From positions 1-64,000 of the forward strand of contig NZ_BLZO01000064.1 of NCBI RefSeq assembly GCF_014132355.1: a stretch of DNA of 64,000 nt, written 5' to 3'. This document shows positions 1-9,019 of this stretch, piece by piece (within the stretch, counting starts at the first letter, position 1; each line of letters starts with the position of its first letter). The notes under the pieces were generated by a model, which searched no databases, had not been told where the DNA came from, and saw only the letters and a program-made list of their open reading frames with translations. This stretch comes from Okeania sp. KiyG1. Its GTDB lineage: Bacteria > Cyanobacteriota > Cyanobacteriia > Cyanobacteriales > Microcoleaceae. The position numbers and the translations under genes were made by a program.

Positions 1-139
1 ACTCACATCTTGCACCAACAAAAGTTGATATGAAGAACAATAACTGAAATACTTATCTGATCGGAGGTGGGAGTTAGTTATCTCTTCTCAATAGAGAACT
101 ATAATGAAGAAGTAATAAAAACCAGAGGGTAAATTAATC

Positions 140-613
140 TTACTCTACCCGATGACCTGCTTTTTCTTCATCGGGATATAAATCTAACCAACTTTCATAA
201 AGTGCTTCGATAGCTGAAGTTAATTGCTCAATTTTACCTCTTCTAATCACAGCATTCACTCCATCTATATGTGCTTGACTTCCTGCTTTTCCTAAATGTT
301 TAAAACGCGAAAATTCCCCTTTTTTATTACTTTTTGGGAAAACAGATCTAGACCCTTTGAGTTGATAATACCAATAATGATATTTTTGCCCTTTGGCTTG
401 ATACCGTGCTACATAACAATCAGCAGGAGCAACCCATCCTGAAGCTTCAATTTCTGATTTTTCACGTTTTAAAGCAGCTATAGCTTCTCTAATACGGTCT
501 GCTCGCTCTGCTATTTCTAGATTACTGTTGATTTTAGCCATTTTTTGAGCTTTTTGATTATGGAATATGTTATTATAGTTCTCTATTTTAAACAGAGAAC
601 TATGTTGCCTCAC
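140..613 (-). CDS. IS-associated accessory protein, function unknown
   Basis: This is a basic protein of 157 residues if read from the GTG at 613. The ATG at 541 (MAKINSNLE, about 133 residues) is a more natural start and leaves room for the divergent transposase promoter. It has a coiled-coil-prone N-terminal half (EIAERADRIREAIAALKREK), then a motif rich in Tyr/Trp (KGQKYHYWYYQLKGS) and a conserved LGKAGSQAHIDGVNAV segment. A homologue lies at 48910-49337 inside a different IS, also divergent from its transposase, so the gene travels with transposons. It could be a DNA-binding partner or regulator of transposition. No function is established from sequence. Confidence 0.6.
   Translation of the reverse strand: MRQHSSLFKIENYNNIFHNQKAQKMAKINSNLEIAERADRIREAIAALKREKSEIEASGWVAPADCYVARYQAKGQKYHYWYYQLKGSRSVFPKSNKKGEFSRFKHLGKAGSQAHIDGVNAVIRRGKIEQLTSAIEALYESWLDLYPDEEKAGHRVE
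577..601. promoter_or_regulatory. Palindromic operator-like site between divergent IS genes
   Basis: An 8-bp inverted repeat (AGTTCTCT ... AGAGAACT, 577-584 and 594-601) sits in the gap between the accessory gene start at 541 and the transposase start at 602. The AGAGAACT half-site also occurs near 91-98. A palindrome between divergent promoters is a plausible binding site for the accessory protein, but this is inference from position and symmetry alone. Confidence 0.35.
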
Positions 614-1725
614 CCCATTTTATCCCAAGTTGACGAATTACTCTGCTCTTTAAAAGAATTAATGCCCACAATTTATCAAAAGAAACTCTAGAATCTGTTT
701 TAGGCTTGTTTCTACATAGTCAAGGAAATGCTGTTCCTCATCATTGTCAAACCAAATCAGAAAGTGCTATTAGTCGCTTCTTAAATCATTATAATTGGTC
801 AACTCGTTCTCTGATACGCACTGTTCGTTCTTTCATTCTCAACTTAGTTTTATCTGAAAGAATAAAAGGACGAAAACTCATTTTACAAGTTATTCTAGAT
901 TTAACAACTCTTGAAAAAGTAGGGAAGTTTGTTCATCTAAAAGAATTAGTTAGAGTTTATAATCATAAAAAAGGTTTACACATCGTTGTTCTTTACTTAG
1001 TTATAGGTAATTGGCGATTTCCTTGGAGTTTTCGTGTATATAGAGGCAAAGGAACCTCATCACCTTCTCAACTGGCTTTAAAATTACTGAATACATTGCC
1101 TTCTATTTTGACAAAATCTTTCCCAATTTATGTTTTAGGAGATACAGCCTTTGGGACAATTAAATTCATTGAAAAACTCCGTGACAGTTCTTTTAATCAT
1201 CATGGAATTCTTGGCATCCCTAATACCAGAAAATTAACTGATGGACGTAAAGTGTCTGAACTAAAAACTCGTGGACAACAAGTTTATCTAAACGGCTTAA
1301 ATTTTCCTGTCTTCTTATCATGGGTTTGGCTAAAACGAGATGGAAAAAGAGTTAAGCGATTTGTTATTTCAACTAAACCTATGAAGGGAAAAACTATCGT
1401 CCGTTGGGGAAAACGTAGATGGCAGATTGAAGGTTTCTTTAAAACGGCCAAACATCAATTTAGTCTCCATCGTTTTGGACAAAAAACTTTATTAGGGGTT
1501 TATCGTTGGTTAATTCTTTCTCTCGTCTCTTATTTATTAGCTTATTGGATTTATTTACATAATGGTTATTTTGATGATTTAGATTGGTATGATTCAGCCG
1601 AAAAAGCCTTAGTTTTGCTCTTACCTCAGATTTTACTCCTTTCCCTTATCAAAAAATTAAAGTTACTAAATCCTTGGTTTTATAAACACGGTTTGGAACT
1701 TTGTCTTGTCAGGTGCAAGATGTGA
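602..1725 (+). pseudogene. IS transposase (DDE, IS4-superfamily-like), one frameshift
   Basis: The reading frame opens at ATG 602 (MLPHPILSQVDELL...), then hits a stop just after 687. The main frame (GLFLHSQGNAVPHHC...) continues to 1725, about 339 residues. One extra A in the A4 run near 678-681 would join the two into a protein of about 374 residues. Likely DDE residues are the Asp of LDLTTLEKVG, the Asp of GDTAFG and the Glu of the C-terminal RRWQIEGFFKTAKH motif, typical of IS4-like transposases. A -1 slip at AAAAG is an alternative explanation, but many genes in this window show the same one-base homopolymer shortfall, so sequencing error is favoured. The last codons run into the right terminal repeat. 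Confidence 0.75.
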
Positions 1726-1726
1726 G

Positions 1727-1797
1727 CAGAGAAATATTTCTCTAATATAGTTAGCGTAATATTTACGCTAACTGTTTTCTTTTTGTCTAAAGTCCAA
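1727..1797 (+). repeat. Right-end fragment of the IS found intact at 48806-50986
   Basis: This 71-bp stretch matches the right end of the other IS (about 50914-50986) almost base for base, including the GAGAAATATTTCTCT palindrome, the GTTAGCGTAA..TTACGCTAAC palindrome and the terminal GTC(T/C)AAAGTCCAA. It is the only part of that element left here, which suggests the IS at 2-1726 inserted into an older copy. Confidence 0.75.
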
Positions 1798-1927
1798 TAG
1801 CTTAAATTGTTCAAGTTATTTTTACACGGCTACTTAGAATTGAGCCAGACTTTTTTCATGGTGAATGGAATTATATGATTAAGCCGAGAACAATAGCTTA
1901 AATTGTTCAAGTTATTTTTACACGGCT
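1797..1927 (+). repeat. Two tandem end-fragments of the ISAzo13-type element
   Basis: About 85 bp at 1843-1927 are the reverse complement of the left end of the ISAzo13-type IS at 30296-30379, including the transposase C-terminal codons and the terminal AGCCGTGTAAAAATAACTTG. Just before it, 1797-1834 is a second copy of the extreme end. The arrangement looks like debris from repeated insertion and deletion of the same IS. Confidence 0.75.
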
Positions 1928-1972
1928 ACTACTACTCCTAATGATGTGAGGTTGCCTGTAGCATAGATTGAC

Positions 1973-2026
1973 TTTTGTGGGAAGCGATCGCTTGCTTTTG
2001 GATAAAGGCGATCGCTTCCCACAAAA
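1973..2026. terminator. Strong 19-bp hairpin containing two HIP1 sites
   Basis: A perfect 19-bp inverted repeat (1973-1991 and 2008-2026) with a 16-base loop. Each arm contains GCGATCGC, and the outer part is TTTTGTGGGAA / TTCCCACAAAA. It lies downstream of the last NRPS gene on the minus strand, about 460 bp past its stop. It could act as a bidirectional terminator or be a small mobile repeat. There is no coding sequence across it. Confidence 0.45.
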
Positions 2027-2173
2027 TCCAGCATATTAACCTAGTATTGTAATGCCACGGTGCTTGAAAGCTTTCCTGACAGCCACTTGAGCAAATCTGA
2101 TGTAGACCACTTCTTGAAATAAGTCCAACCCATACTGCTTGAAAGAACTACAGATGGACTTGAGAGATGAATT

Positions 2174-2290
2174 TCAAGCCACCAGATATCCCAAAAGACC
2201 GAAAAGACCTATAGCTAATGTCCAAAGTAACTCTAGCGGAACTGGTGTGGCAACAGCAAGAAGTAGGAGAGGGTAGGCGATGCCAGATCA
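2174..2290 (-). other. Fragment encoding a hydrophobic C-terminal tail (PEP-CTERM-like)
   Basis: A short minus-strand open stretch of about 38 codons ends at a TGA at 2174-2176. It encodes a Pro-containing segment followed by a membrane helix (PVPLELLWTLAIGLFGLLGY) ending in LVA. This resembles the C-terminal sorting tails seen on exported cyanobacterial proteins, but the terminal basic cluster of a true PEP-CTERM tail is missing and there is no start codon. It is best read as the 3' end of a lost gene. The rest of 1928-2463 shows no gene apart from the hairpin and the 25-bp repeat. Confidence 0.25.
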
Positions 2291-2387
2291 TCAAACTAAT
2301 ACTCTGTAGTACGACTTTGAGTTGGTAGAGCCCGTAGATAACGGGTCGGAGTAATTAAACATTTGTCCATATTACCATATATTGTCA

Positions 2388-2412
2388 TCTCCCCCGATTT
2401 TTTTCACTCTCC
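2388..2412. repeat. 25-bp repeat, left member of an inverted pair bracketing the biosynthetic region
   Basis: The 25 bases here are the exact reverse complement of 38044-38068. The pair encloses both the PKS/NRPS operon and the lanthipeptide synthetase block, about 35.6 kb. The core is CTCCCCCGATTTTTTTCAC. Confidence 0.6.
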
Positions 2413-2463
2413 AAACTCCAGTTACATCCTTTAAACCCTTATACAACAATAGCTGTGAGCTGC

Positions 2464-2478
2464 TTGTCACCCCGTGAG
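2464..2478. repeat. Solo terminal repeat of the IS4-like family
   Basis: TTGTCACCCCGTGAG matches the ends of the IS4-like elements at 30145/32216 and 38335/39973. A diverged second copy (TTGTCACTCCCTGAG) follows immediately and overlaps the last codons of the NRPS gene ending at 2488. The gene's C-terminus may therefore have been set by an IS remnant. Confidence 0.6.
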
Positions 2479-2487
2479 CTTTGCTTG

Positions 2488-5400
2488 TCACTCCCTGAGG
2501 CTAAGACAGGATTGCAGAATTTTTGCTAAAGTTAGGACATGAGGGGGGGTCAGCATGGTAATGTGATTGCCCGGAACGTCATAAATCTGGATCGGGTGTG
2601 TGGTTAATTCTCTCCAACCCAAGGCTGGTTTAGTAAAACTCTCAGCAAATACGCCTCTCCTATCTGTAGCTACAGTTTCAGATGCTTGCAGTAGGGTAAT
2701 TTTTCCATCATAAATTTGGGGAATATAGTTCAATAAGGCTTGATGAGAGGCTTTTTGCAGAGCCAGAAGACAACATATCAGGGATTCTCCTGCATCTGGA
2801 GGGATGACATTAGCTTGTCGCAATTTTCCTAAAAAGTAATTAAATTGCTCCTGGGGAGCTAGTTTTTCGAGTTCCTCCAAAGAAACATAGAGAGATTTGC
2901 AAAAAAAACGCTCTAACACTTCCGCTCGCTTGAATAACCACATTGCGTCATCAATTTCCTCATCGATAATACCATTCAGAGGAGCTGGTGTATCCATAAT
3001 GACTAATAATGCCACGGCTCGATCGCGCTGTTGACTTTGTTGAGCCATTTCAAAAGCCACCAATCCGCCAAAAGAATGACCGCCTAAACAGTAAGGAGTT
3101 TCCTTCGGAAAAACTTGCGCTAATACATCCAGATAGTAAGTCGCTAAATCGGGGATATTTTGGTAAGGAGATTGTCCGGTTTCAAGTCCTGGTGCTTGTA
3201 AGCCATAAAAGGACTGTTCCGGGGCTAAATGACGGGCTAAATCCGCATATCCTAAAACATTGCCACCAATAGGATGAACACAGAAAAAAGGCTGTTGGGA
3301 TTTGCCATTTTTAATCCTGACTAAGGGCGACCAAGGACGAGATTGAGGTGCAGAACGAATAATTGTCGCTAAATTCTCAATGGTTCCCTCTTGAAATAGG
3401 GTGGAGAGTGGGAGAATACTTCCTAACCGTTCTTCAATCAGTGCCATTAAACGAACAGCTAACAGAGAATGACCGCCAATTTCAAAAAAATTATCGGTGA
3501 TGCTAATCGGTCGATGGCGGAGAACGTTTTCCCAAATGTTTAATAGTTCTAGTTCGACGTTATCCCTTGGTTGTACGCTGTCTGCACTCGACTGAGTAAT
3601 ACTTGGACTCGGTAAAGCACGGCGATCGATTTTTCCATTGGCATTTAAGGGTAAGGAGTCCAGTTTAATAAACTGGGCAGGAATCATATAAGCGGGTAAA
3701 TATTGCCTTAAATAAACTCTAATATCTGAGGTTTCTAGATCGGGAGATACTACATAAGCGACTAAACTTTTTTCCTCTCCCTCTACGATTAACTCCACAA
3801 TACCGGTTAACACTTGGGGATGTTGGTTTAAAATAGCTTCTATTTCTCGGATTTCTAGGCGAAACCCCCTAATTTTAACCTGACGATCTCGACGACCTAA
3901 AAACTCTATTTGTCCGTCTGGGAGGTAACGAGCTAAATCCCCGGTTTTGTATAATTTTTTTGAGGATGACTCCGCAAACGGATTGGGAATAAAAGACTGT
4001 GTGGTTAAATCCTCTTTTTTGTGATAACATCGAGCAATTCCGACTCCCCCAAGATACATTTCTCCGGGAATACCCACAGGAACGGGTTGAAGATGGTGAT
4101 CCAGAATATAGACTTGAGTATTGGCGATTGGACGACCGATGGAAACGCGATGGGGAGATTGACTCGGCTCCCATTTACCGATGGTAGCACAGACTGTGGC
4201 TTCTGTTGGTCCGTAAGCGTTAAAAAGCTCCCGATTGGATGACCAACGTTTGACAACATCTAGGGAAGGAGTTTCCCCCGCGAGAATTAGACTTTTTAAG
4301 TGAGGTAATTGAGCGGTGGGAAGAACAGCTAAGACAGATGGAGGTAAGGTGACAACGGTAATCTCTAATTCGTCTAAACAGCGAATTAAGGTTTCTCCAA
4401 CTAATAAGGTTTCTGATTTCACTAAACAAAGGGTTCCCCCCGCGATCCAAGTCATAAAAATTTCGCTGACAGACGCATCAAAATTAAAGGATGCAAATTG
4501 AAGTACCCGACTTTCTTTGTTAACATGAAATGCTTGACTTTGGGCGATCGCCAGATTGAGCAATCCTCGATGTTCGACTTCAACTCCCTTGGGTTTGCCT
4601 GTAGAACCGGAAGTATAGAGAATATAAGCTAAATGAGTAGGTTGAATTTGACAATCTGGGTTGTCTTGATTTTCTCTTGCTAAACTTTCTAAGGACGCAT
4701 CAAGACACAAGACTTGTGGATGAGAAAGAGGGAATTTTTCCTGTGCTAAGTTCACCACCATCTCTAAAGAAGCATCTAACCCATCCTGAGTTAACACTAA
4801 GGATACATCCCCATCTGCTAGCATAAAGCTTAATCTTTCTTGAGGATAAGCAGGAGCTAAGGGAATATAGGCTCCTCCTGCTTTGAAAACACCCAATAAG
4901 GCGATTAATATCAGAGGCGATCGCTTTAAATAAATCCCTACCTTCACCTCTGGTGCAACTCCTTGTTTTTGTAAATAATGAGCTAGTTGGTTCGCTTTTT
5001 GATTTAATTGGGCATAAGTTAGAGTTTGCCCTTCAAATTCTAAAGTGATCGCGTCGGGAGTTTCTCTTGCTTGACGTTCAAATTGTTGGTGAATACACCG
5101 TTGTTGGGGATAATCTCGAGCCGTCTGATTCCACTCCCACAGGAGTTGTTTTTGTTCCCTTGGAGTTAACAAAGGTAACTTATCAAGTGACTGTTGAGGA
5201 TTAGCTGTAATTCCTTCTAGCAGATTTTCCCAGTGACCTAATAACCGAATAATTGTCGCTTCTGTAAATAAATCCCGGCTATACTCGATCCAACCTTGTA
5301 ATTCCTTACCGTTGGGTCTTAAAGATAGAGTTAAATCTAGTTTAGAGGTACTGCTATCAAAGTTTAATGGAGTAACGGTCAATCCCTCTAAGCTTAATTC

Positions 5401-6705
5401 TTCCCTCGGTTCTGGATAAAACGCAAATCCCACCTGAAATAACGGAGAATGGCTGAGATTTCTGTGTGGTTGTAAGGCTTCTACTAATTGCTCAAAGGGA
5501 ACATCCTGATAATTATAGCTCTCTAGGGCGACCTGTTTAACTCGTTCTAACAGAGTAACAAAGGAAGGATTGCCAGATAAATTGTTTCTGAGGACAAGGG
5601 TGTTCACAAAACAGCCAAACAGCGGCGCTAAATTAGGGTCTGTTCTGCCAGCGATCGCTGTTCCTACTAACAGATCGGTTTCCTCTGTATAACGATAGAG
5701 TAAGGTTAAATAAGCTGCCAACAAAAGCATAAACAGAGTTACCCCTTGTTTCTGGCTCAAGGTTTTCAGTTTTTCCGCTAAAGATACTGATAAACGAAAG
5801 GGATAACGGTGACCTTGAAAGCTAGGAACTAGAGGACGAGGATAATCACTCGGAAGTTGTAAGATGGGTAAGGGATCTCCTAATTGTTGTTTCCAATAGG
5901 CGAGCTGAGAGGCTAAACGTTCCTCTGACAAGGTTTGGCGTTGCCAAATAGCGAAATCCGCATACTGAAGCGGTAATTCTGGTAGGGATGAGAGTTTTTG
6001 TCTTTTAAAAGCGGAATAAAGTGTGGTTAATTCTTTGATTAGTACATCCATTGACCAAGCATCAAAGATAATATGATGAATGACCAAACTGAGAATATGC
6101 TCTGAGGGGGTGAGTTGGAGTAATAGGGGGCGCAATAAGGGAGCTTTGGTTAAATCGAAGGGTTGAGACGCTTCTTCTTGAATTAATTGCTGAATTTGAA
6201 TGGAACGCTCAGAAATAGACAGGTTTGTGAGGTCAATTTTCCTTAGAGTAATGCTTAATTCAGGAATAATGACTTGAATGGGGTTTCCGTCTTCAACTGT
6301 AAAGACTGTGCGAAAAATTTCATGGCGCTTTACGATCTGATTGAGACTATTTTCCAAAGAGGGACAGTCTAACTTCCCTTCAAGTTGCAGCACCCCAGGC
6401 ATATTATAGACACTGGTATTAGGGTTTAATTGTTCTAAAAACCACAACCGTTGTTGGGCAAAAGAGAGGGGAAGTTTCTCAGGGCGGGCAATTTTTTTGA
6501 TAGGTTGTAAGTCTGGGGATGTTTCACCTTTTTGAGCAGCATTTTGACGTAAAAATTGAATTATTTCTGCTTTATTTTCAACTAAATTAGCTTTTAATTC
6601 TGGAGTTAAGGTATCTGAAGGTGCGCTATATCGCAGACGCTCGCCCTCAAGCCAGAGTTTGATATTAAGGCGACGTATTTGAGATAATAAGTCTATTAAA
6701 TTCAC
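2488..6705 (-). CDS. NRPS termination module: docking-C-A(Tyr/Phe)-T-TE
   Basis: The 1405-residue protein starts with a TubC-type docking domain (about 1-60, IDLLSQIRRLNIKLWLEGERL), then C (about 75-510), A (about 530-1040), thiolation (FFEIGGHSLLAVRL, Ser of GGHS) and thioesterase (about 1150-1400, GHSFGG nucleophile elbow, late His in GNHITML). The A-domain pocket reads DASTIAAVCK by alignment to GrsA Phe (DAWTIAAICK). It differs at one position from a published Tyr code (DASTVAAVCK), so Tyr or Phe is predicted. The C domain has HHIIFDAWS, with Ala in place of the usual Gly after the catalytic Asp. It overlaps the preceding NRPS gene by 4 bp (ATGA), implying translational coupling. The TE would release the peptide as a linear or cyclic product. 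Confidence 0.92.
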   Translation of the reverse strand: MNLIDLLSQIRRLNIKLWLEGERLRYSAPSDTLTPELKANLVENKAEIIQFLRQNAAQKGETSPDLQPIKKIARPEKLPLSFAQQRLWFLEQLNPNTSVYNMPGVLQLEGKLDCPSLENSLNQIVKRHEIFRTVFTVEDGNPIQVIIPELSITLRKIDLTNLSISERSIQIQQLIQEEASQPFDLTKAPLLRPLLLQLTPSEHILSLVIHHIIFDAWSMDVLIKELTTLYSAFKRQKLSSLPELPLQYADFAIWQRQTLSEERLASQLAYWKQQLGDPLPILQLPSDYPRPLVPSFQGHRYPFRLSVSLAEKLKTLSQKQGVTLFMLLLAAYLTLLYRYTEETDLLVGTAIAGRTDPNLAPLFGCFVNTLVLRNNLSGNPSFVTLLERVKQVALESYNYQDVPFEQLVEALQPHRNLSHSPLFQVGFAFYPEPREELSLEGLTVTPLNFDSSTSKLDLTLSLRPNGKELQGWIEYSRDLFTEATIIRLLGHWENLLEGITANPQQSLDKLPLLTPREQKQLLWEWNQTARDYPQQRCIHQQFERQARETPDAITLEFEGQTLTYAQLNQKANQLAHYLQKQGVAPEVKVGIYLKRSPLILIALLGVFKAGGAYIPLAPAYPQERLSFMLADGDVSLVLTQDGLDASLEMVVNLAQEKFPLSHPQVLCLDASLESLARENQDNPDCQIQPTHLAYILYTSGSTGKPKGVEVEHRGLLNLAIAQSQAFHVNKESRVLQFASFNFDASVSEIFMTWIAGGTLCLVKSETLLVGETLIRCLDELEITVVTLPPSVLAVLPTAQLPHLKSLILAGETPSLDVVKRWSSNRELFNAYGPTEATVCATIGKWEPSQSPHRVSIGRPIANTQVYILDHHLQPVPVGIPGEMYLGGVGIARCYHKKEDLTTQSFIPNPFAESSSKKLYKTGDLARYLPDGQIEFLGRRDRQVKIRGFRLEIREIEAILNQHPQVLTGIVELIVEGEEKSLVAYVVSPDLETSDIRVYLRQYLPAYMIPAQFIKLDSLPLNANGKIDRRALPSPSITQSSADSVQPRDNVELELLNIWENVLRHRPISITDNFFEIGGHSLLAVRLMALIEERLGSILPLSTLFQEGTIENLATIIRSAPQSRPWSPLVRIKNGKSQQPFFCVHPIGGNVLGYADLARHLAPEQSFYGLQAPGLETGQSPYQNIPDLATYYLDVLAQVFPKETPYCLGGHSFGGLVAFEMAQQSQQRDRAVALLVIMDTPAPLNGIIDEEIDDAMWLFKRAEVLERFFCKSLYVSLEELEKLAPQEQFNYFLGKLRQANVIPPDAGESLICCLLALQKASHQALLNYIPQIYDGKITLLQASETVATDRRGVFAESFTKPALGWRELTTHPIQIYDVPGNHITMLTPPHVLTLAKILQSCLSLRE

Positions 6706-8581
6706 AGTTCTCCCTCCTCCATGATGTCAGTCCCTGTAACATTAGTTGCAGAGCTTTTTTGTAGCCAGATTAAGGTGTCAATTGAATCTGCCATCTTAGT
6801 TAAGGTAGGAGACTCAAATAAAGTTTTTATAGGAATTTTAATTTGAAATCCTAAATCAATACTGGACATTAACTGAGTGATTAACAAAGAATGCCCTCCC
6901 AAAGCAAAGAAGTTGTCCTCAATACTGATGGGAGTCACATCTAAGACTTTTTGCCAAATTTTGACTAATTCTACTTCTATGGGGGTTCGCGGTGCAATTA
7001 AGGGACGGTTTTGTTGTTGGAGTTGGGGTTCAGGTAGCGATCGCCTATCTATCTTTCCACTAACAGTCTTGGGGAAACTTTCGAGTTGCTGAAATATAGT
7101 TGGAATCATAGCTTCTGGCAATCTATCTAATAAAAATTCCCTAATTTCGCTAGTATCTAAGGTTTTGGTTCCTATTAAATAAGCACAAAGATAGAGATTT
7201 TCTTGTCGATCTTTCCAAGCTAAAACTACACTTTCTCTAATTAGAGGATGCTGCTGTAGTGTATTTTCAATTTCGGCTAATTCAATGCGAATACCTCGAA
7301 TTTTTACCTGTCGATCTTTACGGCCTAGATATTCAAAATTCCCATCAGCAAGAATTCTTCCTAAATCCCCTGTTTTATAAACAATATCATTGATTTTATC
7401 GCTAAAAGGATTTTGAATAAAAACTTCTTTTGTTAATTCAGGTTGCTGATAATAACCCAAGGTTCTATAGGGAGTTCGGATATAAATTTCTCCTACCATA
7501 CCTGGAGGGCAAACTTTACCAGCTTTGTCAACAATAATGGCTGTGCTACCTGGCATTGGTTTACCAATAGGAATTGTTTTTTTCTCTCCATCTGAAGGTT
7601 TAACAAGGTAGAAAAATTTAGTCATAGTTGTTTCCGAGGCACCATAAAGATTAACCAATTGGATGCGTTTTCCATAACGCTGAATCCAGCGTTCAACATC
7701 AGCTTGTAACAATGGTTCCCCGGACAATAAAATATATTTTAGTGCTGAAAATTGGTTCGGTGGAGATTCTGGCAGTAGCAAAGAACGGAATAAAGAAGGA
7801 ACACAATGAATCAGATTAATTTGTTGTTTATCGATCCAATTTACAAGTTTTCTTCCATCAATAATTGTTTCTAGATTTTCAGGAATACAAACTACTCCCC
7901 CTGAACACAAAGGAACAAAAATATCTCTCAAAAAGGCGTCAAAAGCAGGATTTATTAGTTGACTGACTCGAAAACCCTGTTCAATTTTTAGAGTATTAAT
8001 TTCCCAGTCAATAAAATGAGAAATTGCTTTCAACCTACCAGTAATAGCCTTGGGTGTTCCCGTTGAACCTGATGTAAAATAGAGATAACACATTTCATCA
8101 AGTTCTCGCTCTATATTAACTGATTCAGGATTCCAAAAGTCTTGATATTCTTTTGTCTTATTGTTTTTAAGTGAGGTAATAAAATCGGGATTTTTATTAA
8201 CAATAACTTGGAGATTTTGAGACAGATCGAGGGATTCAAGAATACCCACCACCGAATGATCGGCAATTAGCCAATTTGGAGGAATTTGTAACAGTATATT
8301 TTTGAGTTTTTCGCCAGGGATTTTATGACTCAAGGGAACAAAAACTCCCCCCGCTTTTAAAGTCGCTAAAATTGCTGTGATAATAGCGATCGTATCATCA
8401 GTAATTATGTAAACAAAGTGATCTTTTTAAGATCATTTAGAATGAGAAAATTAGCTAGATTATTACTTTTTTCCTCAAGTTGTTTGTAGGTTATTTGTTG
8501 CTCACCACAAAAGAGAGCAATTTGTTCACCAAACTGTTTAGCTGTCTCAGAAAACCAAGTGTGAATAGGAGGATATTTCAT
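6702..8581 (-). pseudogene. NRPS A-T protein, single frameshift in the adenylation domain
   Basis: From ATG 8581 the frame reads MKYPPIHTWFSETAKQFGEQ... and stops. The rest of the A domain (TDDTIAIITAILATLKAGGV..., core A2) continues in another frame to 6702. One extra A in the A5 run at 8424-8428 restores about 626 residues: A (1-535) and T (about 545-615, FFALGGHSLL). Core motifs include YFTSGSTGTPKAI, YGASETT and YKTGDLGR. The pocket by GrsA alignment reads DARHLSLMTK, which I cannot assign to an amino acid. There is no C domain. It is probably supplied by the C domain that ends the upstream NRPS (9020-15097). A 438-bp repeat-rich gap precedes this gene. Confidence 0.82.
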
Positions 8582-9019
8582 AGGTATTGTTTTAAGTTTT
8601 GAGCAATTAATATTAATGGAGCTAAAAACTTGTATAGCAGGGAACAGGGAACAGGGAACAGGGAATAGTTAGAAAAACATTTCCTAGTCAGGACTTACGC
8701 AAAGAAACCCGGTTAAGAAAGTAAATCATTGTTTTTGACAATAGACATCTCCAAAAATAAAAAATAAAATCAATTACCGGGCAGAAACCATCAATTCTTT
8801 TCTCCTACTCCCTACTCCCTACTCCCTACTCCCTCTTTTCTGGAGAAGTCTAATAAGCATCTACGAGAAACCGGGTTTCTGGGTTCGCATGGCTTTAGTC
8901 CTGGTAGTCTTAGATTCATTATCAGTAATTGTCAAGAGCCAACTCTTTCTTAGCTATAATTTGCATCATCATCAGACAAAACTATAAAATGGAAGCGGAC
9001 AGTCTTTTTTTGAGCTGAT
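8582..9019. repeat. Intergenic short tandem repeats within the NRPS operon
   Basis: No gene is visible. The gap contains a GGGAACA heptamer array (about 8639-8670), a TACTCCC heptamer array (about 8806-8834), a CAGGACTTACGCAAAG repeat (8691-8706) also seen near 32355, 33429 and 38116, and ACCGGGTTTCT-type repeats. Heptamer arrays of this kind are typical of cyanobacteria. A gap this long and repetitive is unusual inside an otherwise tightly packed operon, so a secondary promoter here is possible. Confidence 0.6.

Larger units (their letters stand above)
2..1726 (+). mobile_element. Insertion sequence with divergent accessory ORF (IS4-superfamily-like)
   Basis: The element is bounded by 15-bp inverted repeats, CTCACATCTTGCACC at 2-16 and its reverse complement at 1712-1726. 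Between them lie a plus-strand transposase (602-1725) and a divergent minus-strand accessory gene (140-613). The target duplication cannot be tested because the left flank is off the window. A fragment of the same IS in opposite orientation lies at about 38150-38334, on the far side of the biosynthetic region. The right end abuts a piece of a different IS (1727-1797), so this copy appears to have inserted into an older element. Confidence 0.8.

Noticed and set aside
602-708. Programmed -1 frameshift in the IS transposase
   Set aside because: The AAAAG run is only weakly slippery, and the same one-base shortfall occurs in genes that have no reason to use frameshifting, so sequencing error is simpler.
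2174-2290. A complete small PEP-CTERM protein gene
   Set aside because: The hydrophobic tail is there, but no start codon or upstream coding sequence exists and the terminal basic cluster is missing. It is recorded only as a gene fragment.
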